Assembly: GCA_039193195.1 (NCBI GenBank)
Contig: JBCCWS010000032.1
Span: 1-64,000 of the forward strand
DNA length: 64,000 bases
Direction: 5' to 3'
Source of the DNA: Pseudomonadota bacterium
GTDB lineage: Bacteria > Pseudomonadota > Gammaproteobacteria > Steroidobacterales > JBCBZW01
The translations under genes and the position numbers were made by a program. Under the pieces are notes generated by a model, which was not told where the DNA came from, made no database searches, and saw nothing but the letters and a program-made list of their open reading frames with translations. This document shows, piece after piece, positions 1-7,965 of the stretch; position 1 is the stretch's first letter; every line of letters starts with the position of its first letter.

Positions 1-515
1 CATGCAGATGATGTCCTTGGACCGGCGGGATAGTCAGCCAGGGTGGGTGGTGACCGTGCCGGCTGCTGGGGGCTCACGACTAGGACAGCGAGGCTGCGCC
101 AGCGCCAGGGTGGCAACTCCCGCTGCCATCTTGCGAACTAGGTGCGCATTGCGTGTTTCTTCATCGGCGAGCCTGTTCTTTACTACAAGTGCTGGTCCTT
201 GGCGTCGCCGCCAGCTGATCCCCGCCGCGTCGCGACGATCCTGCCCTTTGGTCTGCACCAAAAGGCACGCAGCAGCAAAGCCCTGAGCCAGAGGCTCTGC
301 GATCGGCATCCTCTATCGTTCAGCTTGGGCGAACCCTCTGCTCAGGTGGCGTTGATCGCGCCCTCGTGCGGTACCCGTGCGGCAAGGCCGGGACCCGCAA
401 GGCCTCGACTGAGCAGCTCTAAGCAACGCGTCGCGCGATGTTTGAGCCCCGAGGCATTGCGCTGGTAGGGTACCGTATCCGTAGCTTAGCCTAATGGGCC
501 AAAGGCCGATCAACT
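1..515. other. Non-coding or unassigned left edge
   Basis: I see no convincing gene here. Short open frames exist on both strands, but their translations are rich in Arg, Ala and Pro with no recognisable domain and no good ribosome binding site. It presumably holds the promoter of the CHAT gene that follows; I could not identify a clear -35/-10 pair. Confidence 0.5.
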
Positions 516-3500
516 GTGTTTGCGCGCCAGTGGCAGCTTCTAGTTGCGAGTCTCGCGGTGCTTTTCGGAGCCTCCCTCGTGGTGCTCGAGTTTGCCCGAA
601 GGCCGTCGACGGCGACTGAATTTCAAGCGTCAGCGGCCGGGGTTCGTTGGCTGGATGCCCGGCTGTCTGCCGACGGCAGCGGGCGCGTCTGCGCCGCGGG
701 CGCGTCCGCTCTGCCGTCGCTACCCTGTAAGAGACGGCTGTCGGAGCAAAAGGCGGCCCTGCGCCAACGCACGCTACTGAGCGTGCTTCCAACCTTAAGC
801 AATCAGGAGAAGGCGCTGGCCTGGCTGATCTCCGGGCGTTCCAGTGCGGGCGCGGCGCAGCTCCTCGAGCAAGCGTTGCAGCAACGCCCGCGGGACAGCT
901 CACTATGGAGCGACCTTGCCGCTGCGGAGTACTTGGCTCGCGATGACGATGACGACTGGAGGTCCCTGGAGCGAGCCCTGGCGGCGACCTGGAAAGCGCT
1001 TGAGTACGCGAAAAACCGGCGTGCTAGCGACAATCGCTCCCTGATTCTCCACACCCTTGGGCTCACTGGCCAAGCAGGGCGTCTTCGCGCAGGAACGCCG
1101 CAGCTTACCGAGGGCCCGCCCACGATGGCCGAGCGTACGCGCGGCGGAGCAGACCGCGAAACTGAACTGACCCCGGGCCATTCTGCGGCAAGCCCTATGA
1201 GCGCCTCAGCACTGCCCGCGTGGCTTGGTGCGCCAGGGCGCAGTGAACTCGTGTCCGCAATGCTCGACGATGGTCGGCTCCTCTCGCGCCTCGCAGCAGA
1301 CGCGGGGACGGTCTGTGTTGAGGAGGCTGCGGCGTGGCAGACACTGTCGGCATCGCTGAACACCCAGCACAAGTCCTCCCTACTCACTGATACCATCGAT
1401 TGGGTATGCGGCGCGCAGGCTGTGCAGTTGGAGGCCCTCGGCACGCTGGCCAAGGCCGTTCGCCTGTACGGTGAGAATGATACTGCGCAGGCCGAAGCCC
1501 ACGCCAAAGCGGCGTTGCTGGTACTTGCGGCTACGCCCCTCGAGGTCATTGCTAAGCTGACGATTGGATCGAGCTATTTCGCTGCTGGCATGTCCTCGGA
1601 GGCAGAACCGGGGCTGTCGGTCGCCGCAGCGAGTGTCTATCCGGAAGTTGCCGCTAGGGCGCACGAACGGCTTGGTACCCTGCGCTCACGACAGTCCAAT
1701 GTGGAGCAAGCCCTAGGTCACTACGATCGCGCCCGAGAGCTGTTGGCGGGGGGGAGTGATCCGGCGCGTTGGGTGAGGATCGGTATCGTCAGCGCGGATG
1801 CGTACTCCCTCTACGGCCAGCCCGACGCGGCGTGGCGCAGTGGGCTATCGGCGCTGCGCGAAGCGCGGCGTCAACGGCTTTCACCTGAGTTGCTGGCCTT
1901 TGCCTGCGAAGTCCTTTCCATCGTGGCTACCGACGTCGACGCGAAGCAACTCAACTATGTCTTCTCTCAGTGTGCTGTCGACGTGCTGGAGGGCGGTGGA
2001 GACGCCAACCAGGCCGCTTCTGTCCATCGCGCACGCGCGGCGGCCCGCTTTGCCGCCGGCGATCGCGGGGGTGCGATCGCAGACCTTGAGACCGCTAGGG
2101 CGCACGCAAGGACCCTTCCAGCCCAGGACCGAAGGACGGTCGAGGGCTACCTCGACCTCACGGCGGGTCAGGTTCACCTAGAGGCCTCCCCGCAGCGTGC
2201 TCAGACCCTGTTCGCGCGGGGCAAGGCGCATTTTCTTGCTCAAGACAGCCCGGAGAACGCCATCATCGCCTCCCAAGGCTTGGTCGATGCGCTGTATCAG
2301 CAGCGGCTCTACGAGGAAAGCGAGGAGGAGCTCAAGGAACTAACGAAACTGATCGGTCAGTCCCAGGCGCTCGCCGAGTCTACCGCGGTTACTCAGACGA
2401 TTCACCAGCACCGTCGGGGTGAGTTCGAGCGCCTGATCCGCGCCCAGCTGCGCCGAGGGGATCAGCTTGCCGCGCTCACGACCCTGGTGGCTGCGCGTAG
2501 GCCGAAGGAGATGGCCACTCTAAACAGTGGTGTGCTGCTTGAGCGCTTGGCACCCGCGGCGGGATCTGTGCGGCTTGTCTATGCGTGGGTACTCGGGGAA
2601 GTCAGCTGCTGGGTTATCTCCAGCACGGGGCAGGTCCGGTGGTTCGAATCGCCTCGCCCGCCCGCGGCGGACCAACCTTGGGAGCTGCTAGTTGATCGCG
2701 CCTTGGGCCGGCATCAGGAGACCGCGATCGGTGGACGCCGCGCGGCCCTGAGCGCTCTTTACGACGGATTGATTCGACCTGCACTTGCGTACGCGGATTC
2801 GTCGGACACGCTGATCGTGGCGCCGGACGGGGCACTTTTCGGTGTGCCCTTCGCGGCACTGTGGGATTCGCAAACCGGAGAGTTCCTTATCCAGCAGCGC
2901 AGAGTGGCTGTGGTGCCGGAACTGCTCGCCGGCGCTGCGCCGGGAGAGGCGACCTCCGCGGCGCAGTCCGGGCGTGGGCACGCTACCCGCGTTGTGATCT
3001 ACGCCAATCCCGCTGCGGATCCGTCGCGTCCTCTCGCGTCGCTGCGATCGGAGCGACGCGCGGTCGCCGATGCGTTCGTGGACACGCACGCCACGGTGCA
3101 CGCCGTCACTGCTGCCAACGCCAATTCGCGCACGTTCTTGCAGGCGCTACAGGATTACGAGGTTGTGCACTTCGGTGGCCACGGTGAGGTCGATCCTCGC
3201 TCCCCAGGCCAATCGAGGCTCATCTTTTCCAGTGGCGCGGATGGCCGCACTGCCGACTCCCTTTCCGTGGCTGACATCGACGATGCAATCGCCAGTGCAA
3301 GTGCTGAGTCGGTGGGGAACAGGCATGCCCGCTTGGTAGTGCTGGCAGGGTGTAGTACGGCTGGCTACGCTAGACGCCTGCCCCACGCACTGTCCCTAAC
3401 CCGACCGCTACTAGCCTTAGGGGTGGAGCAGGTACTTGGTAGTCTGCGAGAGATCGAGGATGCGGCGTACCTAGACCTGATGAGAGGCTTCTACCTAAGG

Positions 3501-3620
3501 TACGCAGAGACTGGTGACGCGAGGCAGGCACTGCATGATACCCAGGTTGGGTTTGCGCAGGCGACGTCCGTCGATGCCCCTGCCGGCTGGCAGTATCTTC
3601 AGTTGTTCTCCTACCTGTAG
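516..3620 (+). CDS. Membrane-anchored TPR-CHAT (caspase-like) protein
   Basis: The frame opens with GTG and encodes 1,034 residues. An N-terminal hydrophobic stretch (about residues 7-26) looks like a signal anchor. The middle (roughly 100-650) is helical and Ala/Leu-rich in the manner of tetratricopeptide repeats. The C-terminal third is a CHAT domain, a member of the caspase/separase cysteine-protease clan: the catalytic His lies in FGGHGEV (H889) and the catalytic Cys in VLAGCSTAG (C946). Both are present, so the protease should be active. CHAT proteins act in regulated proteolysis and in some bacterial immune pathways; the substrate is unknown. The gene stands alone, tail to tail with an ECF sigma/anti-sigma pair, and no partner overlaps it. 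The GTG start is weakly supported; an ATG near 544 lies in another frame. The family assignment is firm, the cellular role is open. Confidence 0.88.
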   Translation: MFARQWQLLVASLAVLFGASLVVLEFARRPSTATEFQASAAGVRWLDARLSADGSGRVCAAGASALPSLPCKRRLSEQKAALRQRTLLSVLPTLSNQEKALAWLISGRSSAGAAQLLEQALQQRPRDSSLWSDLAAAEYLARDDDDDWRSLERALAATWKALEYAKNRRASDNRSLILHTLGLTGQAGRLRAGTPQLTEGPPTMAERTRGGADRETELTPGHSAASPMSASALPAWLGAPGRSELVSAMLDDGRLLSRLAADAGTVCVEEAAAWQTLSASLNTQHKSSLLTDTIDWVCGAQAVQLEALGTLAKAVRLYGENDTAQAEAHAKAALLVLAATPLEVIAKLTIGSSYFAAGMSSEAEPGLSVAAASVYPEVAARAHERLGTLRSRQSNVEQALGHYDRARELLAGGSDPARWVRIGIVSADAYSLYGQPDAAWRSGLSALREARRQRLSPELLAFACEVLSIVATDVDAKQLNYVFSQCAVDVLEGGGDANQAASVHRARAAARFAAGDRGGAIADLETARAHARTLPAQDRRTVEGYLDLTAGQVHLEASPQRAQTLFARGKAHFLAQDSPENAIIASQGLVDALYQQRLYEESEEELKELTKLIGQSQALAESTAVTQTIHQHRRGEFERLIRAQLRRGDQLAALTTLVAARRPKEMATLNSGVLLERLAPAAGSVRLVYAWVLGEVSCWVISSTGQVRWFESPRPPAADQPWELLVDRALGRHQETAIGGRRAALSALYDGLIRPALAYADSSDTLIVAPDGALFGVPFAALWDSQTGEFLIQQRRVAVVPELLAGAAPGEATSAAQSGRGHATRVVIYANPAADPSRPLASLRSERRAVADAFVDTHATVHAVTAANANSRTFLQALQDYEVVHFGGHGEVDPRSPGQSRLIFSSGADGRTADSLSVADIDDAIASASAESVGNRHARLVVLAGCSTAGYARRLPHALSLTRPLLALGVEQVLGSLREIEDAAYLDLMRGFYLRYAETGDARQALHDTQVGFAQATSVDAPAGWQYLQLFSYL

Positions 3621-4216
3621 CGGTTTGTGCGAGCGGCGGCCAAGCGGCCGTGGTGTCTGAGGAGTACAGCGATAGAAGTTGACCGCAAATCATCGGCGCT
3701 CATCAGGGCGCCGGGGCACTCAGGCCTTGCCGATACAGCGAGACGTTGGGCGGCTAAGCGGCTGTCGGCTTGGGAGCGCCATGGCTTGAGATGAGCTTCC
3801 GCGAGGTCCATTCGAGGCTATTCCCGGAAGCGTCGAGGGGGCGGACGTCGTGTTCCTGCATTCGGAGCGTTGATCGGCGCTCTTCAGGTGACCCTACTCG
3901 ATCACTTTGCGCGCGCGCCCGCGAAGACCGCAAGGATGACGGCAACATCGACGATAGGCTTAGGGCAGCACTACAGTCTCTCGCGCGCTTGAGACACGGC
4001 TTGTCCACGCGATGGCGCTCCGTCTAGCGTACCGAGTGCCTTTCGTCACCTTCTAACGGACCGTGCGCGGCATCCAGGTGAACCTCATCAGCTGCCGCGG
4101 CTACGGCGACGGTGCGCTCAACACGGAGCGCTTGATAGCCGCTGCCGAGAGGGCACTTGGCCGTTCGGGGAGTTAGAAGGATAGTGATGTGTCGGCCCTG
4201 GTAGCTGCACGCACCC
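3621..4216. other. Gene-poor gap between CHAT gene and anti-sigma gene
   Basis: About 600 bases with no gene I can support; the short frames on either strand look like noise. The right part (4049-4180) is a structured inverted-repeat segment listed separately. Neither convergent gene has a hairpin followed by a T-run here. Confidence 0.5.
4049..4180. repeat. 132-bp segment bounded by 9-bp inverted repeats with an internal hairpin
   Basis: The outer arms CCTTCTAAC (4049-4057) and GTTAGAAGG (4172-4180) are perfect complements. Inside, CGGCTA pairs with TAGCCG, enclosing GCGCTC-AACACG-GAGCGC. The shape recalls a folded recombination site or a small mobile repeat, but the ends do not match the integron attC core consensus exactly and there is no cassette array. 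Function unknown. Confidence 0.4.
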
Positions 4217-4903
4217 TCATTTGAGGGAAATCTCAAAGGCGTAGCTGGCGAGGATGTCGTCACTGACAGCATCCACCAGTCTCAACTCGTAGGCGCCGGG
4301 CGTGAGAGAGGTTCCCGGTATGCTCAGGCGTACCGTTCCTTGATCTGGCTCCGGCGCAGGCACGCTTGCGATTAGGTACTCCACGCCGCCGCCCTTCACC
4401 CGCAGCTTCAAGCTACCTAGTGTTGTGCCGCGCGCAGGGAGCTTGAGATCCAGCACGAGGGACTCTCCAACACCGGGCAGCGCCACGCCCTGGCCCAGGG
4501 TGGCGCTTGAGCGGACGGGGGCGAGCGTAAGCGTGTTGGAGACGAGGCTAGCACTCCGTTCGGATTCTAGCGTGGTGAGCAGGCTCTCGATCTGCTCTTG
4601 ACTCGCCGCCAAGCGTTGCAACATGTAGAGGCTAGGTGCCAACGTGACCGCTAGTGCGATGCTGGCTGCGAGCGCAAGCCGCTGTGGTGTAAGGCGGATG
4701 GAAGCGTTTGGTAGGTCCTTCGCGGGTGTCTTGATGGGTGGCGTGGCGAAGTGCTGATGTACCGCCTGCTCAATCTCGACCAAGCGTGCGAGCTTCCTAT
4801 CGACGAAGAAAGCCGCCTCAAATCGCTCTGCGTCGTCGTCGGTCAGCTCGTTCCTGACGTACTGGCCGATGATGTCGTTTTCGGCGATGAACTTATGGTC
4901 CAT
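4217..4903 (-). CDS. Probable transmembrane anti-sigma factor
   Basis: A 228-residue protein encoded 11 bases downstream of an ECF sigma gene on the same strand. The N-terminal ~65 residues are acidic and helical, like the sigma-binding region of anti-sigma factors, but I see no zinc-binding HxxxCxxC motif. One membrane span follows at about residues 75-95. The remaining ~130 residues should be outside the cytoplasm; after a short coiled-coil-like segment they look beta-rich and Ig-like. The arrangement (cytoplasmic inhibitor, one span, external sensor) and the operon position support a membrane anti-sigma that releases the sigma factor upon an envelope signal. Function is inferred from context and topology rather than from a diagnostic motif. 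Confidence 0.65.
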   Translation of the reverse strand: MDHKFIAENDIIGQYVRNELTDDDAERFEAAFFVDRKLARLVEIEQAVHQHFATPPIKTPAKDLPNASIRLTPQRLALAASIALAVTLAPSLYMLQRLAASQEQIESLLTTLESERSASLVSNTLTLAPVRSSATLGQGVALPGVGESLVLDLKLPARGTTLGSLKLRVKGGGVEYLIASVPAPEPDQGTVRLSIPGTSLTPGAYELRLVDAVSDDILASYAFEISLK

Positions 4904-4914
4904 GTTCTGTCCCC

Positions 4915-5544
4915 CTAGTCCAGCCCCGTAATTTCCGGTTCGTCATCCACGCAGGCCTTTAACTGTTGCCGCGCCCGATGGAGAAACATATGAAATCGTT
5001 CGATCTTCAAGTTGATTTCCCGACACAGGGCGTGTCGGTCCTCCCTGCGTACCTGACCTTCGAGGATGCGAGCGTAGCGTCGGTGGATCTTCTCCATGCA
5101 GTCGGCTACCTTGCGGTGCAGCTGTTCCGCCTCTGCGTACCTTTCGAGCGATGGCTCTAGGCTCTCCAGCAGGGCCTGCATCTCCGTACTCAGCTCCAGC
5201 AAGCGGCCCTTGGGCTTGAATTGCTCCAGCTCGACCTTGCGGGCAATGCCGAGAAACCAGGCGACGTGGGAGTCCGGTTCCTTGCCCTCGAGGAGATGCT
5301 CGAAGAAGCGTAGCCATGTTTCCTGGTAAACCTCCTCCACGCGTTCGGGAGCGACCCGGCGTCGTAAGCTGATCAGTAGGGGCGTGTGGAGGAGCCGGCC
5401 GATCTGGTCGGCAGCGTTGGGGTCGCCGGCTCGCAACCGCATTGCCAGCGCTGCGATCTGCTCGTCCAGTTCCTTTCGTCCCACTGCGATCGTTCCCTCG
5501 CGTATCTGTTTCAGAGCACTAGGGTACACTCGGCGTGGAGTCAT
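4915..5544 (-). CDS. ECF-type RNA polymerase sigma factor
   Basis: A 209-residue sigma-70-family protein of extracytoplasmic-function size. The region-2-like part shows the EEVYQETWLRFFEHL helix, with a DPNAADQIGRLL stretch before it. The region-4-like part carries RREDRHALCREINLKIERF, matching the helix-turn-helix that reads the -35 element, and LHRARQQLKAC, the usual end of region 4. It should direct transcription of a small regulon, probably including itself and the anti-sigma encoded just downstream. The ATG at 5544 is preceded by a GAGG about 8 bases upstream; an internal ATG near residue 36 is possible but would cut into region 2. The nearby CHAT gene could be a target, but this is not shown by the sequence. 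Confidence 0.8.
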   Translation of the reverse strand: MTPRRVYPSALKQIREGTIAVGRKELDEQIAALAMRLRAGDPNAADQIGRLLHTPLLISLRRRVAPERVEEVYQETWLRFFEHLLEGKEPDSHVAWFLGIARKVELEQFKPKGRLLELSTEMQALLESLEPSLERYAEAEQLHRKVADCMEKIHRRYARILEGQVRREDRHALCREINLKIERFHMFLHRARQQLKACVDDEPEITGLD

Positions 5545-6280
5545 GCAGTAGGCCTCGTGGTATCGCGGACGCTCTCCCTAGTGGCGTGGCATCGGCAAAC
5601 ACCTCAACCGCCGGTCTTGCAAAGACCAAATTCGGTTCGGAATTGCGGGACAGGGGGCCAAGACTGTCCCACCGCTCGGTTGAGACAAACCGAAGCCTGT
5701 CGACACAGAACAGGGCAGGCGCTATTCCTCGAGCGTCCGAGTGTGCCGTTCGAGCAAGCGGTGCTCGCTCGGTGCGGACAGCCAAGGGAAGTAGACCTTA
5801 GGCGCCGATCAGCCCCTAGGGCGGAGCAGTCGACTCACGTCACGCTGTGGAACGCGGCGCCCATCACCTATTAGGTCAAGAGGGAGCTGCCGTTAGGCAT
5901 CCGCGCCTCGCTAGAGGTGGTGACGTAGATGTCCCCTCGCGTGGCATCGTGAACTGCGCCATTGGCTTTCAGCGCCACTTCCATGGACGTTGCGATGTCG
6001 GTTGCCTCCAAGTTGGTGATGGCTTGTGCTATCCCGTCGGTAATCGCACCGTCTCGCTCACGACCCGGGGACAACCGGGTGCATCGGTCGACCCTGCCTC
6101 TGTCGCCGACCGTGCAGTCTAGCGCAAGGAGAGTGCTGAACTTCACACTGAGAGACACTAGGCAAAATGCACGCCTATTGCAGCCGTCCACGGTTGTCAG
6201 GAGGTGCCGGAATCGCTCTGCTCTTGCGATGGGCGTCGCGGCGCCAGGGCCAGGGCAGGCCAATAGGGTATCCTTCGCTC
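5545..6280. other. 736-base intergenic stretch with clustered hairpins
   Basis: No gene is supportable. One minus-strand frame of about 130 codons (5871-6263) has no recognisable domain and is probably chance. The left part contains four consecutive perfect hairpins (5613-5779), listed separately. The sigma-factor promoter must lie near 5560-5620, and that of the DUF350-like gene just before 6281. Confidence 0.5.
5613..5779. repeat. Cluster of four hairpins, candidate structured RNA or decayed element
   Basis: Four perfect inverted repeats follow one another: GGTCTT-GCA-AAGACC (5613-5627), GGGACA-N12-TGTCCC (5647-5670), TCGGTT-GAGACA-AACCGA (5676-5693), and a long one with outer arms GTCCG/CGGAC (5735-5779) enclosing CGAGCA-AGCGG-TGCTCG. 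They lie upstream of the divergent sigma gene. The density of dyads is unusual for a plain spacer. I recognise no known RNA family. Confidence 0.4.
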
Positions 6281-6511
6281 ATGAAAACCGACTTCCTCTT
6301 CGCTAGCCTCTTCAACCTTGGCATCAACCTACTCTTCACGATCATTGCGTTGATCATCGGCGTGACCGCGCTGATCCTGATCGACAAGAGGATCCTGAGA
6401 TCCGTCGACATCGAAGCGGAACTGAAGAAGGGCAACGTGGCCGTCGCCATATTCGCCTCTACCATCCTGATCTTCGTCGCTCTGATCGTGTCTTTCGGTT
6501 TGAAGGGCTAG
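6281..6511 (+). CDS. Small two-span membrane protein, DUF350-like
   Basis: The 76-residue protein has two hydrophobic spans (about residues 10-33 and 52-72) separated by a charged loop with LKKGNVAVAI. That GN-A-A pattern at the start of the second span is typical of DUF350, of which this would be one repeat unit; the function of the family is not established. The ATG at 6281 was chosen because everything upstream is low-complexity and it gives a clean membrane protein. The stop codon TAG is part of the CTAG target duplication of a 157-bp mobile element inserted directly behind it. Removing the element places this stop 12 bases before the next gene, so the two genes probably formed an operon. 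Confidence 0.65.
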   Translation: MKTDFLFASLFNLGINLLFTIIALIIGVTALILIDKRILRSVDIEAELKKGNVAVAIFASTILIFVALIVSFGLKG

Positions 6512-6672
6512 TGGGCCGCTTGGTAAGTAAGGTAGCGCTCAGTCTGCGTAGGGGCAGCGTCAGCAAGGCGCGTCGCGCAGCCAATGGCATCGCCATTGGC
6601 AAGCGATGCAACGCCGCGATGGCGCCCGTGCTACTCGCTGAGCGTCAACTTATTTGCCAAGCGGCCCACTAG
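6508..6672. mobile_element. 157-bp MITE (type A) with CTAG target duplication
   Basis: The element spans 6512-6668, exactly 157 bp, beginning TGGGCCGCTTGG and ending CCAAGCGGCCCA. The terminal inverted repeats match at 26 of 31 positions. CTAG stands on both sides (6508-6511 and 6669-6672), a clean target duplication. A perfect hairpin GCCAATGGC-ATC-GCCATTGGC (6580-6600) sits at the exact centre. There is no transposase, so it must have been moved in trans. TG...CA ends and CTAG targeting are known from IS481-family elements, so such a transposase is plausible. The insertion reuses the host gene's TAG stop and leaves the upstream protein intact. Confidence 0.8.
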
Positions 6673-6684
6673 GGCAGCAGGGAG

Positions 6685-7500
6685 ATGCGTACGGCGAGCG
6701 CCCTGCTGGGCGTCGTGATCGCGTTCCTATACGCGCTGGTAGAGCTGCAGACAGCGCTGGACGGCCCGCCCACCGACCAGCTGATCGAGGAAGGGCTGCA
6801 GCGCGCGAGAGCGGTTCCCCTACCGCAGCAAAATACCCTCCAGGATGGCTACGTGGAGGTGTTCGGTCAGCCCGGGCGCTTCTCCCAGGCGAGACTCCAC
6901 GAACTCACTGAGAGCCGACCCGGCAGGGATCATACCTACGCCTGGAGCTGGGGCAGCCCCGACGACGCTGTCACCACCGCTTCGGCGTTGGGGTTGGACA
7001 ATCTGCACCACTTCGTCAACTCCTACCTGGTCGGCTACCGTCCCTTCGACACTGATCAACTGTGGATTCCCCTCTACGTGTTGGCGAGCAGGAAGACCTA
7101 TGAGTTCGACCACCTGCAGTACACGGGACTCAACGACGTCTGGCAAAACTCGGCCCAGGCGTTCCTCCAAACCCGCGGCGACTGCGAAGATCACGCCATC
7201 GCCCTGGCGGACTGGCTGATCGACATGGGGGCGGATGCCTGGGTGGCGCTTGGCAGATACCAGAACGAGGGGCACGCCTGGGTGGTGGTCAATCGCGAGG
7301 GCAGTACTTACCTGTTGGAAGCGACAGGTAAGCGCCGTCTGTCACGCTGGAGCGAGTATCGCCTCGCCGCTACGCAGACGGACTATCACCCAAAGTACAT
7401 GTTCAACAGGGAGCAGTTTTGGGTAAACACCGGGAGCGAGTACACGGTCCGCTACGAAGGGGCGAGCTGGCGGCGTGCGTCGGCCTTTCATCCGCGCTGA
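6685..7500 (+). CDS. Transglutaminase-like cysteine protease-fold protein
   Basis: This 271-residue protein has an N-terminal hydrophobic segment (about residues 3-20; signal peptide or anchor) and a papain/transglutaminase-like core. The Cys motif is RGDCEDHAIAL (C167), the His motif GHAWVVV (H197), and an acidic residue follows in TYLLEAT (E212), giving the usual Cys-His-acid triad of bacterial transglutaminase-like cysteine peptidases. It probably acts outside the cytoplasm on a peptide or amide substrate that I cannot name. The start follows a CAGGGAG ribosome binding site 12 bases after the mobile element's right target duplication, so the element inserted between this gene and the preceding DUF350-like gene without damaging either. 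Confidence 0.75.
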   Translation: MRTASALLGVVIAFLYALVELQTALDGPPTDQLIEEGLQRARAVPLPQQNTLQDGYVEVFGQPGRFSQARLHELTESRPGRDHTYAWSWGSPDDAVTTASALGLDNLHHFVNSYLVGYRPFDTDQLWIPLYVLASRKTYEFDHLQYTGLNDVWQNSAQAFLQTRGDCEDHAIALADWLIDMGADAWVALGRYQNEGHAWVVVNREGSTYLLEATGKRRLSRWSEYRLAATQTDYHPKYMFNREQFWVNTGSEYTVRYEGASWRRASAFHPR

Positions 7501-7965
7501 AGGACGGTTTGCGCAGTTTCGCCCTCGTCAACCTGGCCGCTGTCTGCGCCGTGCGTGCGTCCATTGGGGCGGAGATCCCGCGAGGATCATGATCGAGTCC
7601 CTTCGCGGACGCGATACCTGGGTGGCTCGGGGGACATCGCGCGCCATCATCTGACGATTGCTGGCTTCCGCAACCAAGTTGCAACTTGGATCCAACCCTG
7701 TCGGCGGTTCATCTGCGCGAAGACCGCGGCCAATGGACTGGCAGGAGAGCGATCTCCGCCTTTCGAATTCGCGCTGTCAGGCCGAGTGCACGTCAGCTGA
7801 CCGCCTCGCCCGCGCCCGCAGACTACTCACTGCCCAGCGGTGCTTCGCGCGCGGGCTGAGCCCTCAGACGATGGAATCAGCCCCGGGTGCGAAAGCAGTC
7901 GTGCTCCCGTCACTTGTCAACTAGCTCAACACAGAAACTCGGCTTGTTTTAAGGAGTGCTGTCCG
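7501..7965. other. Intergenic region upstream of the ACT/TIR-like gene
   Basis: 465 bases without a supportable gene. It contains a perfect 16-bp palindrome, CCAAGTTGCAACTTGG (7674-7689), which could be an operator for the downstream gene, although it lies about 280 bases before the start codon. An open frame continues upstream of the chosen start of the next gene, but its extra codons look like noise. Confidence 0.45.

Noticed and set aside
2636-2655. GGTTCGAATC, like a tRNA T-arm
   Set aside because: It lies inside the CHAT gene and no acceptor, D or anticodon arm can be formed around it.
4049-4180. Integron attC site
   Set aside because: The ends read TTCTAAC and GTTAGAA and miss the RYYYAAC/GTTRRRY consensus; there is no integrase, no second site and no cassette.
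5871-6263. Possible small minus-strand gene of about 130 codons
   Set aside because: No domain, no ribosome binding site, and amino-acid composition typical of chance frames in high-GC DNA.
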